DNA of 10,693 nt from Pseudomonadota bacterium (lineage in GTDB: Bacteria > Pseudomonadota > Gammaproteobacteria > Acidithiobacillales > Acidithiobacillaceae). The notes beneath the pieces were generated by a model that had not been told where the DNA came from, ran no database searches, and saw only the letters and a list, made by a program, of their open reading frames with translations. The stretch's first letter is position 1. The number at the start of each line of letters is the position of its first letter. Shown piece by piece: positions 8,778 through 10,693 of this stretch. The position numbers and the translations under genes were made by a program. Location of the stretch: NCBI GenBank assembly GCA_021827445.1, contig JAKAVW010000074.1:1-10693 (forward strand), in the 5' to 3' direction.

Positions 8778-8827
8778 GCCACAAGTCAGGGCGAAAAATT
8801 GCCATCATCCACAACTGTGGATTGTGA
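8774..8827 (+). pseudogene. Possible residual start of a lost coupled gene (17 codons)
   Basis: An ATGA overlap with the YhcG-like stop opens a frame reading MSHKSGRKIAIIHNCGL before TGA at 8825. The same ATGA junction style is used at 3740, so this may be the start of a gene that once followed directly and was cut off by insertion of the ATPase/nuclease pair. It could equally be a leader peptide or chance. No homology can be judged at this length. Confidence 0.25.
8807..8822. repeat. 16-bp perfect inverted repeat, candidate operator
   Basis: ATCCACA-AC-TGTGGAT is a perfect dyad with a 2-base centre. It lies in the only intergenic gap of the window, 58 bases before the ATPase start and just upstream of promoter-like hexamers. 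Each arm resembles a DnaA box (TTATCCACA): the left arm with its flank, TCATCCACA, differs at one base; the right arm, read on the minus strand, CAATCCACA, differs at two. Binding of a repressor or DnaA is untested. No T-run follows, so it does not look like a terminator. Confidence 0.4.
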
Positions 8828-8849
8828 TTGTATATTGTTTCGGTAATAG
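8822..8849 (+). promoter_or_regulatory. Possible weak promoter for the ATPase/nuclease pair
   Basis: TTGTGA (8822-8827) and TAATAG (8844-8849) are separated by 16 bases, and TATATT (8831-8836) is an alternative -10. The matches to sigma-70 consensus are only partial. The reason for calling it is context: this AT-rich stretch directly precedes a gene pair of different base composition and abuts the palindrome at 8807-8822. Transcription of the pair could also come from the upstream operon. Confidence 0.3.
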
Positions 8850-8880
8850 TTCTAAGTCAAATTTTAAGCGAGGTATAGCC

Positions 8881-9918
8881 ATGCTGAAAAGTGTACGCAT
8901 AAAAAATTTCGGTGCCTTGCCCAACGATCAATATCAATTTTCATCCGGTTTGAATGTGGTCGTTGGCGAAAATGGACTTGGTAAAACACAACTACTTAAG
9001 CTGCTTTACGCGGTCCTCAAAGTACATGTGGATTCAAAAGAATATACGAAAACGGCTCTGCAAAAATCCTATGCCGATAAATTGGTCGGAGTATTTCGTC
9101 CCGATGCGTTAGGACGGCTTGTAAAAAGGCGGCAGGGCCAGGATAGATGCGAGTTGGCCTTTATTATGAGTGAAAAATCCCAGTCGTGCACATTCAATTT
9201 CGCAACACGGGCAAGTGTTGCTGTGCAAGTTGACAAGGCCCCTGCGGATAGTCTGCATCAGCCTGCTGTCTTTATACCAACACGAGAACTGGTTACCTTA
9301 TGTCCATGGTTTGGCCCACTTTATGACAACTATCATTTACGATTCGAAGAGACTTGGCGTGATACTGTTTCCCTATTGGGTGCACCCAGCTTGAGAGGAC
9401 CAAGAGCGCATGTTGTGGCAGATTTGCTGGAACCACTCGAAAAGGCTATGGGTGGTTCCGTTGTAGTAGATTCGGGCACTGGCGATTTTTATCTCAATAT
9501 TCCCGGCACAGGTCGGATGGAAATGCCACTAGTTGCGGAAGGATTGCGTAAAGTGGCCATGCTTGCGCGCCTCATCAGTACAGGAATGCTGCTTGAGAAT
9601 GGTTATCTTTTTTGGGATGAGCCAGAAACCAATCTCAACCCTAAGCTTATCAGGACTGTTGCCGAAAGTATCATGTATGTCTGCAAACAGGGGGTTCAGG
9701 TTTTTATAGCTACGCACTCTCTATTTTTGCTGCGTGAATTGGAAATGCTGACAACGCAGACCAATTTTAAGAAGGTAAAACAGCGTTATTTTGCACTCAG
9801 AGCAACTTCAGACGGGACATCGTTAGAACAGGGCGATAGCGCGGATGATTTGCAAACACTGGTATTGCTGGACGAAGAGCTGATGCAATCCGACCGTTAT
9901 TTGGCGATGGAAGACTGA
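8881..9918 (+). CDS. AAA/ABC-type ATPase (OLD/PtuA-like, no Toprim domain)
   Basis: 345 residues from the ATG at 8881, with GAGG at 8870-8873 seven bases upstream. The open frame extends upstream to 8698, but that part overlaps the YhcG-like gene and reads as non-conserved sequence, so the later start is preferred. The N-terminus MLKSVRIKNFGAL is typical of SMC/RecF/OLD-like ATPases. Walker A is GENGLGKT (29-36), a signature-like segment VAEGLRKVAMLARL starts near 218, Walker B is FWDEPETNLNP (D246, E247), and the H-loop is ATHS (His279). All ATPase elements are present. No Toprim or HNH domain follows; the protein ends about 65 residues after the H-loop. Such stand-alone ATPases usually work with a separate effector, as PtuA does with PtuB in Septu. 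The effector would be the next gene, one base away. Sampled GC is about 42-43%, far below neighbours, a sign of recent acquisition. Confidence 0.88.
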   Translation: MLKSVRIKNFGALPNDQYQFSSGLNVVVGENGLGKTQLLKLLYAVLKVHVDSKEYTKTALQKSYADKLVGVFRPDALGRLVKRRQGQDRCELAFIMSEKSQSCTFNFATRASVAVQVDKAPADSLHQPAVFIPTRELVTLCPWFGPLYDNYHLRFEETWRDTVSLLGAPSLRGPRAHVVADLLEPLEKAMGGSVVVDSGTGDFYLNIPGTGRMEMPLVAEGLRKVAMLARLISTGMLLENGYLFWDEPETNLNPKLIRTVAESIMYVCKQGVQVFIATHSLFLLRELEMLTTQTNFKKVKQRYFALRATSDGTSLEQGDSADDLQTLVLLDEELMQSDRYLAMED

Positions 9919-9919
9919 C

Positions 9920-10444
9920 ATGCCAGTCATTCAACAGGTGATTACAGAGGGAAACCTGGTCTTTACCTTTAAGGTGGACGCATTAGCCAGTCAGTATGAT
10001 GATTGGTCACATTATCGCGGACAATTCAGCACGGTTTGTGGCGGAAGCAAGGCAGTAGATATCGTCTATGCAGAGTCATCTCCATCGCGGGCGTGGTTGA
10101 TTGAGGTGAAAGATTATCGCGTTCACCCACGGACAAAGGTCATCGATTTGGCCGATGAAGTGGCCATGAAGGTAAGGGACACTCTGGCAGGGCTGGTTTC
10201 GGCAAAATGTCATGCGAATGATGTGGCTGAAAAAAGGCTTGCCGCGAACCTGCTGAAGTGCCGGGAAATACGGGTGGTATTGCATCTTGAATTGCCTGTG
10301 CGGCAGTCCCGGTTGCGACCGCGCGCCATAGATCATTCTCAAGTTTTGCAGAAGTTAAAGTCGCTGATTAAAGCTATTGACCCGCATCCTGCGGTAGTTG
10401 ATCAGCACACACTTAAGCCCGATATGACCTGGACAGTGAGATAA
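9920..10444 (+). CDS. Small protein with putative PD-(D/E)XK nuclease motif, partner of the upstream ATPase
   Basis: 174 residues, not recognised as a named family. Residues 47-64 read D-I-V-Y, then after a short turn W-L-I-E-V-K; D47, E62 and K64 fit the D-x(n)-E-x-K core of restriction-endonuclease-like folds, with hydrophobic strands around each residue. A second strand, IRVVLHLEL, occurs near 119-127, as expected for the core sheet. The C-terminal 45 residues hold a helical LQKLKSLIKAI segment. There is no signal peptide or membrane segment. GGAAG at 9909-9913 lies six bases before the ATG, one base after the ATPase stop, so coupled expression is likely. The inferred role is a nuclease effector controlled by the ATPase. 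Alternatives are an inactive nuclease-fold recognition subunit or a chance motif. The fold call is moderate; the gene call is strong because of the tight spacing and shared low GC. Confidence 0.8.
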   Translation: MPVIQQVITEGNLVFTFKVDALASQYDDWSHYRGQFSTVCGGSKAVDIVYAESSPSRAWLIEVKDYRVHPRTKVIDLADEVAMKVRDTLAGLVSAKCHANDVAEKRLAANLLKCREIRVVLHLELPVRQSRLRPRAIDHSQVLQKLKSLIKAIDPHPAVVDQHTLKPDMTWTVR

Positions 10445-10448
10445 GAAT

Positions 10449-10693
10449 ATGACACTAAAACCCTGGCGCGAAGTCGCCGTTCCCCATGAAGACGTGCTCA
10501 AGGGCACCTTCCAGCAGGCCGAATTTGCCGCCGACCTGTCGCGGGTGCATGCCGGGACCGCTGCCCGCGATTATCAGGACCCGGTGCTGTTCTTCCAGCG
10601 CACCTTCATCACCGAGGGCATGGGCCTGCTGCTCCACTCGGTCGTCCGGCGTTTATCGGGACAGGGCGGCGACCCGGTGATTCAGTTGCAGAC
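10449..10693 (+). CDS. DUF499-family ATPase, N-terminal fragment (3' truncated by window end)
   Basis: The ATG at 10449 lies 4 bases after the previous stop, and the frame stays open to the end (81 codons plus two bases). The start MTLKPWREVAVPHEDVLKGT, then QQAEFAADLSRV, DPVLFFQRTFITEGM and GGDPVIQLQT matches my memory of the N-terminus of DUF499 proteins. These are large (about 1000-residue) P-loop ATPases whose Walker A follows shortly after this point, so it falls outside the window. DUF499 and DUF1156 genes are repeatedly neighbours in defence islands, which supports both calls. Composition returns to GC-rich here, like the helicase and methylase, so it belongs to the backbone rather than to the ATPase/nuclease pair. 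The Shine-Dalgarno sequence is weak (GAGATAAG just upstream). Confidence 0.8.
   Translation, partial: MTLKPWREVAVPHEDVLKGTFQQAEFAADLSRVHAGTAARDYQDPVLFFQRTFITEGMGLLLHSVVRRLSGQGGDPVIQLQ

Noticed and set aside
8698..8880. Earlier in-frame start for the ATPase gene
   Set aside because: The added residues come from the overlapping YhcG-like gene and the AT-rich leader, while MLKSVRIKNFG at 8881 is the normal beginning of this ATPase family and has its own ribosome site.
10455..10637. Minus-strand 60-codon frame at the right end
   Set aside because: It is antisense to the DUF499 N-terminus, which continues in frame to the window end and has recognisable family sequence.

Overview
The window is about 10.7 kb of densely packed coding DNA, all on the + strand, with no RNA gene, CRISPR array or transposase that I can see. 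Codon use is GC-rich (sampled lines of the helicase, methylase and YhcG-like genes are about 63-67% GC). Long antisense shadow frames also suggest a high-GC proteobacterium. Gene content does not fix the taxon; an Acidithiobacillus- or beta/gammaproteobacterium-like host is only a guess. Both ends cut genes: a helicase at the left and a DUF499-type ATPase at the right.

Layout: (1) 1-2565, 3' part of a SNF2/HepA-type helicase with a C-terminal DUF3883-like domain. (2) 2559-3743, an AlbA_2 (Schlafen-like) plus GHKL ATP-binding protein. (3) 3740-4723, a ParA/MinD-type ATPase. (4) 4739-7705, a large DUF1156-family adenine DNA methyltransferase with DPFAGGG and DPPY motifs. (5) 7707-8777, a YhcG/DUF1016-type PD-(D/E)XK nuclease protein. 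(6) 8778-8880, the only non-trivial gap, AT-rich, holding a 16-bp palindrome and a possible weak promoter. (7) 8881-9918, an AAA/ABC-type ATPase of the OLD/PtuA kind. (8) 9920-10444, a small protein with an apparent D...EVK nuclease motif. (9) 10449 to the end, the start of a DUF499-family ATPase. Apart from the gap at 8778-8880, genes overlap by 4-7 bases or are separated by 1-15 bases, so most are probably co-transcribed and translationally coupled.

Interpretation: a methylase (DUF1156), a helicase with DUF3883 and a DUF499 ATPase in one operon is a combination known from defence islands, related in logic to DISARM and other modification-based anti-phage systems. Here this GC-rich backbone appears to carry guests. 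One is the AlbA_2/ParA pair, about 50-57% GC. The other is the ATPase/nuclease pair at 8881-10444, about 42-48% GC. The second pair has its own leader and lies between the YhcG gene and the DUF499 gene. It is the best candidate for an undescribed two-gene defence module nested in a larger system. All functional statements rest on motifs read by eye; no homology search was possible.
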